Of a stretch of 64,000 nucleotides of DNA, positions 24,328 to 33,001 are shown in pieces. This DNA is from an uncultured Marvinbryantia sp. (GTDB taxonomy: Bacteria > Bacillota > Clostridia > Lachnospirales > Lachnospiraceae). The notes beneath the pieces were generated by a model that was given only the letters and a program-made list of their open reading frames with translations, did no database searches and was not told where the DNA came from. Both the position numbers and the translations under genes were made by a program. Position 1 is the first letter of the stretch; every line of letters starts with the position of its first letter. The stretch covers positions 1-64,000 of the forward strand of contig NZ_CAJKOX010000014.1 in NCBI RefSeq assembly GCF_905201705.1, written 5' to 3'.

Positions 24328-25878
24328 ATGGAACAAAGGTGGAATGATAGCATTAGTTTGTTAAACCAAAAAAGAGAGGTACTAGCGAGTGCTGGTGGGC
24401 CGGATCGCATCGCAAAACAGCACACTTCCGGCAAACTGACCGCGCGGGAACGCATGGAGGCTCTCTTTGATGACGGCACGTTTGTTGAGATGGATAACAT
24501 GATAACATCTCGCGCGACCGATTTTGGAATGGACAAGAAAAAACGTCCTGGCGATGGTGTTGTAACTGGATATGGCTGTATCCACGGCAGAATTGTATTT
24601 GCATCTTCGCAAGATTTTACCGTAGGAGGAGGCTCTCTCGGTGAAGCCCAGGCGACAAAAATCTGCCGTGTCATGGATAAGGCGTTGGAAATGAAGGTTC
24701 CTTTCATTTCCATTAATGACAGTGGAGGAGCAAGAATCGAGGAGGGGATTGATGGTCTTTCTGGCTATGCAGATATCTTTTACCGCAATACCATTGCGTC
24801 CGGTGTTATCCCACAGATTTCAGTGATCCTTGGTCCTTGTGCCGGAGGTGCCTGTTATTCCCCGGCGATTACGGATTACATATTTATGACTGAGAAGACC
24901 AGCCAGATGTATATTACTGGTCCTGCGGTTGCGAAGTCCGTTACAGGAGAAGTAATATCTTCTTCAGATCTTGGCGGCGCATCCGTACACAGCGCTATAT
25001 CCGGGGTGGCACATTTTGTTTATCCGGATGATCTTTCTTGCCTGAATGGCGTAAGGCAGTTATTGGGCTATCTGCCGCAGAACAATGATGAAAAGCCAAT
25101 GACAGTAGCGGGAAAGAAAAAAGATAACTGTGTTGCACTTAGTAATATTGTTCCGGTTGATTCAAAAAAGCCTTATGATGTAAGAGATGTAATCAACACG
25201 TTTGTAGATGAAGGAAGTTTCTTTGAAGTGCAGTCTGCCTTTGCACGAAACATTGTGGTCGGTTTCGCAAGGCTTGACGGTGAAACCATCGGAATTGTGG
25301 CAAACCAAAGTAAGTATATGGCGGGTTCTCTGGAAATCAATGCATCTGACAAAGGGGCGCGTTTTATCCGCTTCTGCGACTGTTTTAACATTCCGCTCCT
25401 TACGCTTGTGGATGTCCCGGCATTTCTTCCTGGAAGTCAGCAGGAGCATGGGGGAATTATACGCCATGGTGCAAAGCTACTGTATGCCTATTCAGAAGCT
25501 ACTGTACCGAAAGTTGGCCTGATTATGAGAAAAGCATATGGTGGGGCATACATTGCAATGAACAGTAAAGGAACTGGTGCAGATGTTGTCTATGCCTGGC
25601 CGATTGCAGAGATCGCAGTTATGGGAGCGGCGGGGGCTGTGTCCATCATTGGCAAGAAAGAAATTGAGAAGGCGGAAGATCCGACGGCAAAGAAGGAAGA
25701 ACTTCTGGACGAATACAATAACAAGTTTATGAATCCGTATATTGCGGCAGAGCATGGGTATGTGGATGAAGTGATTCTGCCAGAGGAAACCAAAACAAGG
25801 ATCGTTGGAGCATTCAGAATGCTGAAAACGAAGGAATGCTTCTTGCCTAAGAAGAAGCACGGAAACATTCCGCTATGA
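24328..25878 (+). CDS. Acyl-CoA carboxyltransferase (12S/MmdA-type)
   Basis: Crotonase-fold carboxyltransferase (516 aa) of the propionyl-CoA carboxylase beta / methylmalonyl-CoA decarboxylase alpha family. Signs: G-K-L-T-A-R-E-R-M-E-A-L-F-D near the N-terminus, oxyanion glycines S-G-G-A-R-I-E-E-G and, in the second half, A-Y-G-G-A-Y-I-A-M. It moves CO2 between biotin and an acyl-CoA, here probably acetyl-CoA to malonyl-CoA. A biotin carrier and an OadA-like carboxyltransferase follow, but no biotin carboxylase. This is the subunit set of a transcarboxylase, not of an ATP-driven carboxylase. Confidence 0.9.
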   Translation: MEQRWNDSISLLNQKREVLASAGGPDRIAKQHTSGKLTARERMEALFDDGTFVEMDNMITSRATDFGMDKKKRPGDGVVTGYGCIHGRIVFASSQDFTVGGGSLGEAQATKICRVMDKALEMKVPFISINDSGGARIEEGIDGLSGYADIFYRNTIASGVIPQISVILGPCAGGACYSPAITDYIFMTEKTSQMYITGPAVAKSVTGEVISSSDLGGASVHSAISGVAHFVYPDDLSCLNGVRQLLGYLPQNNDEKPMTVAGKKKDNCVALSNIVPVDSKKPYDVRDVINTFVDEGSFFEVQSAFARNIVVGFARLDGETIGIVANQSKYMAGSLEINASDKGARFIRFCDCFNIPLLTLVDVPAFLPGSQQEHGGIIRHGAKLLYAYSEATVPKVGLIMRKAYGGAYIAMNSKGTGADVVYAWPIAEIAVMGAAGAVSIIGKKEIEKAEDPTAKKEELLDEYNNKFMNPYIAAEHGYVDEVILPEETKTRIVGAFRMLKTKECFLPKKKHGNIPL

Positions 25879-25903
25879 GATCAGTATGCAAGGAGAATAT
25901 AAA

Positions 25904-26083
25904 ATGGAAATAGAAAGAGCTCTGGCGATGGCTGTGGCTGTTGTTGCGGAGGAGACCGGTGTAGATGCAAAAAAAGTAACAGTTGTCTCTTTTAAAGAAG
26001 TGCAAAAGAGCAGCCTGGAAAAATACATAGAAAATAATCAAATAATATACCATAAATATCAATTGGAGGATTCAAGAGTATGA
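25904..26083 (+). CDS. Small soluble subunit of the carboxyltransferase set
   Basis: A 59-aa acidic/helical protein (A-L-A-M-A-V-A-V-V-A-E-E-T-G, then K-K-V-T-V-V-S-F-K) that resembles the cytoplasmic tail of OadG/GcdD-type delta subunits without their membrane helix. It starts at ATG 25904 behind AAGGAG and overlaps the biotin carrier start by 4 bp. Function is inferred as an assembly or carrier-docking peptide. I do not recognise a named family with confidence. Confidence 0.65.
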   Translation: MEIERALAMAVAVVAEETGVDAKKVTVVSFKEVQKSSLEKYIENNQIIYHKYQLEDSRV

Positions 26084-26472
26084 GCAAGTATCGTATTATA
26101 TTAGAAGGTAAGACCTATGAGATGGAAGTTGATCTGATTGAAGAAAACTCCGATTCAAAGCCTTCGGAAAAGAAAACATACAGAGAGTTTAAAACGCCAG
26201 GAAACAATTCGACTGTCCGGGATATGGATTCTTCCGCACAGAAACAGACTGTGGCAAATACAGGTGCGGTGACTTCCCCGATGCCTGGTACAGTCATCAA
26301 TATTGAAAAGAAAGTGGGCGATGAAGTAAAAGCAGGGGAGTTGGTTTTAATCCTTGAAGCAATGAAGATGGAGAACGAAATCCTTGCGCCTTCAGATGGA
26401 AGAATTGTAAAGATGAACTGTGAAGTCGGTGGAACAGTCGCTGGTGGGGATGTGCTTTTTGAAGTAAGGTGA
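26080..26472 (+). CDS. Biotin carboxyl carrier protein 2
   Basis: A 130-aa biotin carrier with a short N-terminal cap, a polar linker (about 22-60, unlike the Ala/Pro linker of the carrier at 14) and a C-terminal biotinyl domain with E-A-M-K-M, Lys96 being the biotin site. It starts in an ATGA overlap with the small gene before it and is followed 7 bp later by the OadA-like gene. It would carry CO2 between the two carboxyltransferases of this block. Confidence 0.93.
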   Translation: MSKYRIILEGKTYEMEVDLIEENSDSKPSEKKTYREFKTPGNNSTVRDMDSSAQKQTVANTGAVTSPMPGTVINIEKKVGDEVKAGELVLILEAMKMENEILAPSDGRIVKMNCEVGGTVAGGDVLFEVR

Positions 26473-26479
26473 GGGTCAT

Positions 26480-27874
26480 ATGAAAGAATTATTTGAAATG
26501 AAGAAACCGTTGCTGATTACAGATACTATACTTCGGGACGCGCACCAGAGTCAGGCGGCAACCAGGATGCGTCTTGAGGATATGCTGCCGGCCTGTGACG
26601 TGTTGGATAGCATTGGATATTGGTCGATTGAGTGTTGGGGAGGAGCAACTTTTGACTCTTGTATGCGGTTTCTTGGGGAAGATCCGTGGGAACGTTTGAG
26701 GACGCTGAGAAAAGCTCTGCCGCACACAAAATTGCAGATGCTCCTGCGCGGGCAGAATCTTTTGGGGTATCGCCACTATGCAGATGATATGGTGGACGCT
26801 TTTTGCCGGAAATCAATCGAAAATGGGATAGATGTCGTGAGAATTTTTGACGCTTTAAATGATGTCAGGAATATGGAAGCATCCATGAAGAGCGTTAAGA
26901 AATATGGGGGGACGGTCGAAGCGGCGCTTAGTTACACGACCAGTCCTGTCCATAGTGAAGAATATTTTGTAAAGAAGGCCGTTGTACTTGAGCAAATGGG
27001 GGCAGATGTAATATGTGTAAAAGACATGGCAAATTTGCTTTTGCCTGCAGATGCATATAGGCTTATCAAAAATCTGAAAGAAAAGGTATCTGTACCAATT
27101 CATTTGCATACACACAACACAACAGGAACCGGAGCTATGGTTTATATGGCGGCGGCGATGGCGGGAGTGGATATTGTGGATTGTGCCTTGTCGCCATTTT
27201 CTAACGGTACCTCTCAACCTGCCACAGAATCTATTGTTGCAACGATGAATGGAACAGGACGGGATACTGGACTGGATTTGAATCAGTTGAACAAAGCGGC
27301 TACTCACTTTAAAAATGTGGCTGCAAAGATGGAGAAAGAGGGAACCATCCCTTCAAAAGTTCTCCGGGTTGATCCAAATACGCTGTTATATCAGGTTCCA
27401 GGCGGAATGCTTTCTAACCTTTTAAGCCAATTGAAACAGGCAAATGCCGAAGAGCGTCTGGATGAAGTTCTTGCTGAAGTGCCTAGGGTTCGTAAGGATT
27501 TTGGGTATCCCCCGCTTGTAACACCGACTAGCCAGATTGTGGGGACGCAGGCGGTTCTGAATGTGCTGATGGGAAGGTACAAGAGCTTTACCAAGGAATC
27601 TAAGGGACTTCTTAGGGGTGAGTATGGCGCACTTTCGGGCGAAGTAAATGAGGAGATTCGGAAAAAGGCTATCGGTGAGAATGAAGTGATCACTTGCCGT
27701 CCGGCAGACCGTCTGGAGCCGGAGCTTGATAGGATTAAAGCGGAGTACAGTAATATAGCAAGGACAGAAGAGGATGTATTAAGTTGTGCGATGTTCCCCC
27801 AGGTTGCTCCGGATTTCATCCGAAAAAGAGACGGACTGATTATTCATGAAATTACGGTAGATTGGGTTCACTGA
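26480..27874 (+). CDS. Oxaloacetate/pyruvate carboxyltransferase (5S/OadA-like) 2
   Basis: Paralogue of the oadA product at 1755 (464 aa): T-I-L-R-D-A-H-Q-S, I-C-V-K-D-M-A with the carbamylated-lysine position, and H-L-H-T-H-N-T-T-G metal motif. It corresponds to the 5S subunit of propionibacterial transcarboxylase. It would take CO2 from oxaloacetate and pass it to biotin on the carrier at 26080, so that the 12S-like subunit makes malonyl-CoA. There is no membrane beta subunit in this block, which speaks against a sodium pump role here. Confidence 0.9.
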   Translation: MKELFEMKKPLLITDTILRDAHQSQAATRMRLEDMLPACDVLDSIGYWSIECWGGATFDSCMRFLGEDPWERLRTLRKALPHTKLQMLLRGQNLLGYRHYADDMVDAFCRKSIENGIDVVRIFDALNDVRNMEASMKSVKKYGGTVEAALSYTTSPVHSEEYFVKKAVVLEQMGADVICVKDMANLLLPADAYRLIKNLKEKVSVPIHLHTHNTTGTGAMVYMAAAMAGVDIVDCALSPFSNGTSQPATESIVATMNGTGRDTGLDLNQLNKAATHFKNVAAKMEKEGTIPSKVLRVDPNTLLYQVPGGMLSNLLSQLKQANAEERLDEVLAEVPRVRKDFGYPPLVTPTSQIVGTQAVLNVLMGRYKSFTKESKGLLRGEYGALSGEVNEEIRKKAIGENEVITCRPADRLEPELDRIKAEYSNIARTEEDVLSCAMFPQVAPDFIRKRDGLIIHEITVDWVH

Positions 27875-27887
27875 CGGGAGGCGTAGA

Positions 27888-28631
27888 ATGCTTACAGGAA
27901 AAGTATGTATAGTGACCGGTGGCAGCCGAGGAATTGGAAAGGCTATCTGCCAGATTTTTGCTCAAAATGGTGCGGTAGTATACGCAACTGCAACAAGAGA
28001 GGGCTCTGTAGAGGAATGGTCGAAAGAGTACGAAAAAAATGTGAAAGGTGAAATACACCCACTTTATTTTGATGTTTCTGATGAAAAAGCAGTCATGAAT
28101 GCTGTGATGCGGATAAAGAAAGTCTGCGGGCATATTGATGGTTTGGTGAACAATGCAGGGGTTGAATTCAATGAGCTGATTGGCATGATTAGTCATGAAA
28201 ATATGCAGAAAATGTTCTCCGTGAATGTATATGGAACGATCAATATGCTTCAGATTGTTAGCCGTATTATGAGCCGTCAGGCAAGCGGTGGAAGCATCGT
28301 GAATATTGCCTCTATGACAGCTTTGCGGGGCAATAAAGGACAGCTTGTATATTCCGCTACGAAGGGCGCGGTGATTTCTTTGACGAAATCTGCTGCAAAA
28401 GAACTTGCAGAAAAAAAGATCAGAGTAAATGCAATAGCACCTGGGCTGACAAACACAGACATGATGCAGCAGACTGACCAAGTGAAATTACAGGACAGGA
28501 TTAATAACATCTGTATGGGACGGTTGGCGGAGCCGGAAGATATTGCTAATGCCTGCATGTTCATGATTTCGGACTTGGCGGCTTACATTTCAGGCCAGGT
28601 TTTGGCTGTGGAAGGCTGCACAATTATGTGA
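27888..28631 (+). CDS. SDR ketoreductase 3 (FabG-like)
   Basis: Short-chain dehydrogenase (247 aa) closer to housekeeping FabG than the two upstream paralogues: T-G-G-S-R-G-I-G, N-N-A-G, Ser142, Tyr155 and Lys159 (Y-S-A-T-K), C-terminal V-E-G-C. It sits 13 bp after the carboxyltransferase gene with GGGAGG as ribosome binding site. It may serve the same carrier proteins with another chain length or stereochemistry; alternatively it reduces a sugar keto group. Confidence 0.88.
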   Translation: MLTGKVCIVTGGSRGIGKAICQIFAQNGAVVYATATREGSVEEWSKEYEKNVKGEIHPLYFDVSDEKAVMNAVMRIKKVCGHIDGLVNNAGVEFNELIGMISHENMQKMFSVNVYGTINMLQIVSRIMSRQASGGSIVNIASMTALRGNKGQLVYSATKGAVISLTKSAAKELAEKKIRVNAIAPGLTNTDMMQQTDQVKLQDRINNICMGRLAEPEDIANACMFMISDLAAYISGQVLAVEGCTIM

Positions 28632-28663
28632 ATTTATTGATAATTTTAACAAGGTGAATACTG

Positions 28664-29857
28664 ATGAATATACAACTTCCTGAAATATCCTGTACTGGTT
28701 GTGGTGCGTGTATGCAGACCTGTAAACATGGGGCAATTACAATGGAACCACACGAGGATGGATTTCTTTATCCCCATATAAATATGAAACAGTGCATCCG
28801 TTGTGGACAGTGCATGAAATCTTGTCATGCCCTTGACTCCATTAATATGCTCAATAAGCCTTTATCTTGTTACGCTGCCCAGACAAGAAATGAAGATGTT
28901 CTTTATCATAGCACATCTGGTGGCCTGTTTTATGCTTTGGCAACTTGCATTTTTGAAAAGAAAGGTATTGTATATGGGTGCATATTTGATGAACATTATA
29001 ACGCAATTATCAAACGGGCCGAATCGGTTGAACAGCTTGCACCGATGCATGGATCAAAATATGTTTGGAGTTCTTCTTCAGAAAGTTATTCTGAAGTTTT
29101 GCAAGATTTGAAAGCCGGGAGGACGGTAATGTATTCATGTCTGCCTTGCCAGGCAGCTGGACTTAGAAAATATCTTAGAAAGCCTTATGATAATTTATAT
29201 ATTGTAGATGTTTTATGTGGAGGTGCACCAAGCCCATTTGCTTTTCAGGAATACTTGCGAACATTAACAGACGAAGCTGGGAAAAGGAATTTGCGTTTCC
29301 AGTTTCGAGATAAAGATCGATATGGTACTGGAGTAAATTGTACTTATTTTGTTAATGGGAAAAAACATCATGAAACATGGTTGGAAAATAGTTTTTATTT
29401 TGCCTTTTCTTCAAAATCACGGATAACATGGAGAAGGTCATGTTATGGCTGTAATTATAAGAGCATCGCACGGGTATCTGACATTACAATAGGGGATTAT
29501 TGGGGTGTGGAAAAATACCATAAGGCGTTTAATTCTAAAGATGGCGTATCAGTAGTTTTGATAAATTCCGATAAAGGTAGTGAGCTGCTTGATCAGATAA
29601 AAAGTCGGATTATAATGGAAGAAAGCAATGTATTTCATGTAATAGAACGAAATAGCCTTGTAAAAGAAATTGAAGAAGGACATATTCATGAGCCAGAACA
29701 TAGGTCAAAATTTTTTCAAATGCTGTCGTTAAAGGGGTGGAAGGCAGTTGATAGGAAATATCTTAATAGAAGACAAAAGATAATGATGAAACAAATCCTA
29801 ATTAATATTTCAGGGAGGATTCAACATAAATTTATACACAAATTAAACAGAGGATGA
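28664..29857 (+). CDS. Ferredoxin/F420-hydrogenase beta-like capsule protein
   Basis: A 397-aa protein with two N-terminal [4Fe-4S] motifs (C-T-G-C-G-A-C-M-Q-T-C and C-I-R-C-G-Q-C-M-K-S-C, residues about 10-53) followed by FrhB-type N- and C-terminal domains, with C-L-P-C-Q and further Cys near 262-265. Such proteins are common in gut-Clostridia polysaccharide loci next to pyruvyl transferases; their reaction is not settled to my knowledge. A redox step on a sugar or pyruvyl group is likely. Overlaps the next start by 4 bp. Confidence 0.85.
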   Translation: MNIQLPEISCTGCGACMQTCKHGAITMEPHEDGFLYPHINMKQCIRCGQCMKSCHALDSINMLNKPLSCYAAQTRNEDVLYHSTSGGLFYALATCIFEKKGIVYGCIFDEHYNAIIKRAESVEQLAPMHGSKYVWSSSSESYSEVLQDLKAGRTVMYSCLPCQAAGLRKYLRKPYDNLYIVDVLCGGAPSPFAFQEYLRTLTDEAGKRNLRFQFRDKDRYGTGVNCTYFVNGKKHHETWLENSFYFAFSSKSRITWRRSCYGCNYKSIARVSDITIGDYWGVEKYHKAFNSKDGVSVVLINSDKGSELLDQIKSRIIMEESNVFHVIERNSLVKEIEEGHIHEPEHRSKFFQMLSLKGWKAVDRKYLNRRQKIMMKQILINISGRIQHKFIHKLNRG

Positions 29858-31269
29858 AAAACATGTTTTTAGATATCGATAAGCATAATCAAGAAAAAAT
29901 AGCTATAAAAGATGATAGTGGATACAGCCTTACTTATTCAGATATTTGCAGAGTAATTTATGAATTTGATTCTTTGAAACTCCCACGATGTGTAATTTTC
30001 TGCCTGTGTGAGAACTGTGCTGGCTCTCTGGTGGGGTATCTTGCATTTGAAAACAATAAACAGGTTCCATTGCTTCTTGGAGCGGAGTTGGATAAAGAAC
30101 TGAGAGAGAACCTGGAGGCAATATACACACCGAGTTACTATTGGGTACCAGAACGGAAAGTGAAAGAAGTGGGTGGACAGGAGGTTTATTCTTCTTGCGG
30201 CTATGTCCTGCTGAGAACAGGTTACGGGAAGTATCCAATGAATCAGAAACTTTCTATGCTCCTTACCACTTCTGGCTCTACTGGCAGCCCTAAGTTGGTA
30301 CGGCATAAGTATGGTAATCTGGAGGCAAATGCGGAAAATGTGGCGAAGGTCTTTTCGTGGACAGTGGATGAGGTCGGTATTTGCGACCTGCCCATGAACT
30401 ATACTATGGGCTTGAACGTGATCAACAGCCATCTGGTTGTTGGAGCCTCTGTCTTGATGGTCAAGGCAAACCTTATGGATCCTGATTTCTGGGATTTTAT
30501 CAAAGTTAACGGTGGAACTAGTTTCTGCGGTGTGCCGTTTAGTTATGAGGTCATGAGGCGTATTGGTTTTGACAAGATGAATTTGCCAGAAATTCATACG
30601 CTTGCGGAAGGCGGTGGCAAGCTCACAGATAAGATGTTCAAATGGATAGCAGAATACGCTAAGAATAACGGAAAGCGTTTCTGCGCAACTTTTGGCACTA
30701 GTGAGACTAGCGCCCGCATGGCATTTCTTGATCCGGATTTGGCTATGGAGAAAGTAGGCAGTGTTGGAAAAGCAATTCCAGGCGGAGAAATTTTCCTGTT
30801 GGACGAAGCCGAAAATGCAGATGGAACCGTGACGGGTGAGCTTGGATATCGCGGACCAAATGTTACCATGGGGTATGCCCTCTGTAAAGAGGATCTCATA
30901 AAAGATGACGAATTTTGTGGGGAGTATCATACAGGGGATATTGCAATGAGGGACAAGGATGGATTTTACTATATCATCGGCAGGAAAGGACGTTTCCTGA
31001 AGCTGTTCGGTCTCCGGGTGAGCCTTGATGAAACAGAACGTATTCTAAAAACTCAATACCCTGGTGTTGATTTTGTATGCTTGGGTGATGATAAGAAAAT
31101 GAACATTTTTACAACGAATCAAGAAATAAAGAAAGAAATCATTCCATTTATCTGTACAAAAACTAATTTACACAATTCTGCGTTCAGAGTGCATTGGGTT
31201 AACGAGATTCCGCGTAACGACTATGGAAAAGTAAAATATGCTGAAATGGAGAAAATAGTGGAAGGTTGA
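29854..31269 (+). CDS. AMP-forming acyl-CoA/acyl-ACP ligase (ANL family)
   Basis: Adenylating enzyme (471 aa). Motifs: T-T-S-G-S-T-G-S-P-K P-loop, F-G-T-S-E-T-S in place of Y-G-x-T-E, Y-H-T-G-D, G-R-K-G-R-F-L-K-L-F-G hinge, and P-R-N-D-Y-G-K-V with the catalytic C-terminal lysine. The A3 motif deviates from typical acyl-CoA synthetases. It would activate a free carboxylic acid and load it on CoA or on one of the carrier proteins, so it may recycle acids freed by the MBL-fold enzyme or provide a primer for the KAS III enzymes. Confidence 0.87.
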   Translation: MKNMFLDIDKHNQEKIAIKDDSGYSLTYSDICRVIYEFDSLKLPRCVIFCLCENCAGSLVGYLAFENNKQVPLLLGAELDKELRENLEAIYTPSYYWVPERKVKEVGGQEVYSSCGYVLLRTGYGKYPMNQKLSMLLTTSGSTGSPKLVRHKYGNLEANAENVAKVFSWTVDEVGICDLPMNYTMGLNVINSHLVVGASVLMVKANLMDPDFWDFIKVNGGTSFCGVPFSYEVMRRIGFDKMNLPEIHTLAEGGGKLTDKMFKWIAEYAKNNGKRFCATFGTSETSARMAFLDPDLAMEKVGSVGKAIPGGEIFLLDEAENADGTVTGELGYRGPNVTMGYALCKEDLIKDDEFCGEYHTGDIAMRDKDGFYYIIGRKGRFLKLFGLRVSLDETERILKTQYPGVDFVCLGDDKKMNIFTTNQEIKKEIIPFICTKTNLHNSAFRVHWVNEIPRNDYGKVKYAEMEKIVEG

Positions 31270-31292
31270 TCCTTGGGGTGGGCAATATTGTT

Positions 31293-31838
31293 ATGATTAT
31301 TGAGTGGGAACCAGTAAAAAATATAAATAATCTACCTCCGTTTGGAGATGAATTGCCAGTCCATCTCGAAGCGTACAGAGGTGCTGTTAAGCAGGCATCT
31401 TTTTCAGCATGGAATTTATTATACAAGGTTTTATCAGTTAATAATCTTCAGATATCTACGGTTGATTTCACAGATACTGGGAAGCCATATTTCAAAAATT
31501 CCAATATTCACTTTAGTATCTCACATAGCAGAGGAGTATGTGCCGTAGCAGTTTCTGGGCAGTCTGTTGGTGTGGATATTGAATTGCAAAAAATTAGTTA
31601 TAATTTTCACTTAATCGAACGTTCACTTACAGAAAAAGAACAAAAGTTATTCGACGGAGATTTCACGCGGATTTGGTGTCGAAAAGAAGCTGTTGCAAAG
31701 ATGACTGGAAAAGGGATTACAGGATATCCGAATAATATTGATACAACAGATTACCAGTTTCGGGAGCAGAAAATAGAATTTTCAGGAAAAACATATTGGC
31801 TTGTTGCTGTAAATTGTTGTGATCATCAAAAAGTATAG
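31293..31838 (+). CDS. 4'-phosphopantetheinyl transferase (Sfp-like, short)
   Basis: A 181-aa transferase that turns apo- into holo-carrier proteins with CoA. The family signature is clear: F-S-I-S-H-S, V-G-V-D-I-E with metal-binding residues, and W-C-R-K-E-A-V-A-K-M. It is shorter than Sfp. The start is uncertain: ATG 31293 has GGGGTGG upstream, while a TTG at 31266 would overlap the ligase stop. As last gene of the acyl block it makes the pathway independent of housekeeping AcpS and probably serves the carriers at 17905 and 18279. Confidence 0.88.
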   Translation: MIIEWEPVKNINNLPPFGDELPVHLEAYRGAVKQASFSAWNLLYKVLSVNNLQISTVDFTDTGKPYFKNSNIHFSISHSRGVCAVAVSGQSVGVDIELQKISYNFHLIERSLTEKEQKLFDGDFTRIWCRKEAVAKMTGKGITGYPNNIDTTDYQFREQKIEFSGKTYWLVAVNCCDHQKV

Positions 31839-31855
31839 TTCAGATTTCGGATAAT

Positions 31856-31883
31856 TTGATTGGAGAATCCGGACTCGTATACT
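31856..31883 (+). promoter_or_regulatory. Likely promoter of the LCP gene
   Basis: TTGATT, 16-bp spacer, TATACT, placed 128 bp before the LCP start. It lies just past the end of the phosphopantetheinyl transferase gene in a 173-bp gap, so the ligase gene may be expressed apart from the long operon. Confidence 0.5.
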
Positions 31884-32011
31884 GGCATATCTTCCTTTTT
31901 GGTGCAGTCGTTTCAAAGTGAGTGGATATATATGTGATTGTGCAGAAATACAGGGGTTATAGGGAACATATAGAACACATATTTAAAATGGGCAGATGGA
32001 GAGACAGAAAG

Positions 32012-32878
32012 ATGAATATGAAAACATTTTTTACAAAGTGCGCGGCGATGATTATGCTATTGCTGGCGCTCTGGGGTACAGAGGTTGTTTATGCCCAGGA
32101 AGAGTATTCGGATGAGCAGGAAAGCTACAATCTGCTTCTGATTGGCACGGATCATCGGGATGACAGTTGGAACGGTAACTCAGATGTAATGATTCTGGTG
32201 ACAATCAATCAAGATTCAGAGGAGATTATTCTGACTTCGTTTATGAGGGATTTGTATGCTGACATTCCGGGTTATGGCGTGCATAAATTAAATTACGCCT
32301 TTGCAGTCGGCGGAGGAGATGTACTGGTTCAGACACTGGAGGATAATTACCGGCTGCAGATTGACAATTATGCAATCGTAGATTTTATGGATATGGCGAA
32401 CATTGTTGATCTGCTGGGCGGTGTAGAGATTACGCTTTCTGATGAAGAATGTGTAAACCTTAATTCAAATCTGGCTCAGTTGGGAGTTCCAGAAGAAAAC
32501 TATATCTATACAGGCGGAACCTACCTGCTGGATGGATATCAGGCAGTTGCTTACATGCGCATCCGTTATGTCGGCAATAGTGATTATCAGAGAACACAGC
32601 GCCAGCGTGATGTACTGAAAGAAATTTTTGCATCTCTGAAGGAACGGAACACGGCAGAGCTGCTGACGATTTCTGCGGAAATAATTGCGCAGATAGAGCA
32701 TAATATTCAACCGGTAGAAATGATAAAGCTTACAGCTATGCTGCCGCAATTTACAAAATATGAGTTGTCGGAAGAACGGATTCCTTACGATGATTTGTAC
32801 TATTCACAGGATGAAATGCTGGTTCCGGATTTTGAAGCGACGATTGCAAGGCTGCATGAGACGCTGGGGATAGAATAG
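32012..32878 (+). CDS. LytR-CpsA-Psr (LCP) family glycopolymer ligase
   Basis: Moves lipid-linked glycopolymer to peptidoglycan (288 aa). N-terminal signal/anchor (residues 9-25), then N-L-L-L-I-G-T-D-H-R, S-D-V-M-I-L-V, S-F-M-R-D-L-Y-A-D-I-P and the R-x-R region A-Y-M-R-I-R-Y; these hold the metal and pyrophosphate-binding Asp/Arg residues. No LytR_C domain is fused, matching the separate LytR_C protein at 5639. I chose ATG 32012 because it starts the signal sequence directly; an earlier ATG at 31922 adds a polar extension. It closes the polysaccharide locus. Confidence 0.9.
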   Translation: MNMKTFFTKCAAMIMLLLALWGTEVVYAQEEYSDEQESYNLLLIGTDHRDDSWNGNSDVMILVTINQDSEEIILTSFMRDLYADIPGYGVHKLNYAFAVGGGDVLVQTLEDNYRLQIDNYAIVDFMDMANIVDLLGGVEITLSDEECVNLNSNLAQLGVPEENYIYTGGTYLLDGYQAVAYMRIRYVGNSDYQRTQRQRDVLKEIFASLKERNTAELLTISAEIIAQIEHNIQPVEMIKLTAMLPQFTKYELSEERIPYDDLYYSQDEMLVPDFEATIARLHETLGIE

Positions 32879-33001
32879 AAAAAGAAAAGTGGACATCGAA
32901 AAAATGCTTGTCCAGGGAAAAAATATATGTTAATCTATCCATATCAGCGGTGGTGTCGGTCAATGCAAAACCGCGGGGACACTGCCAATATTATAGAGTG
33001 A

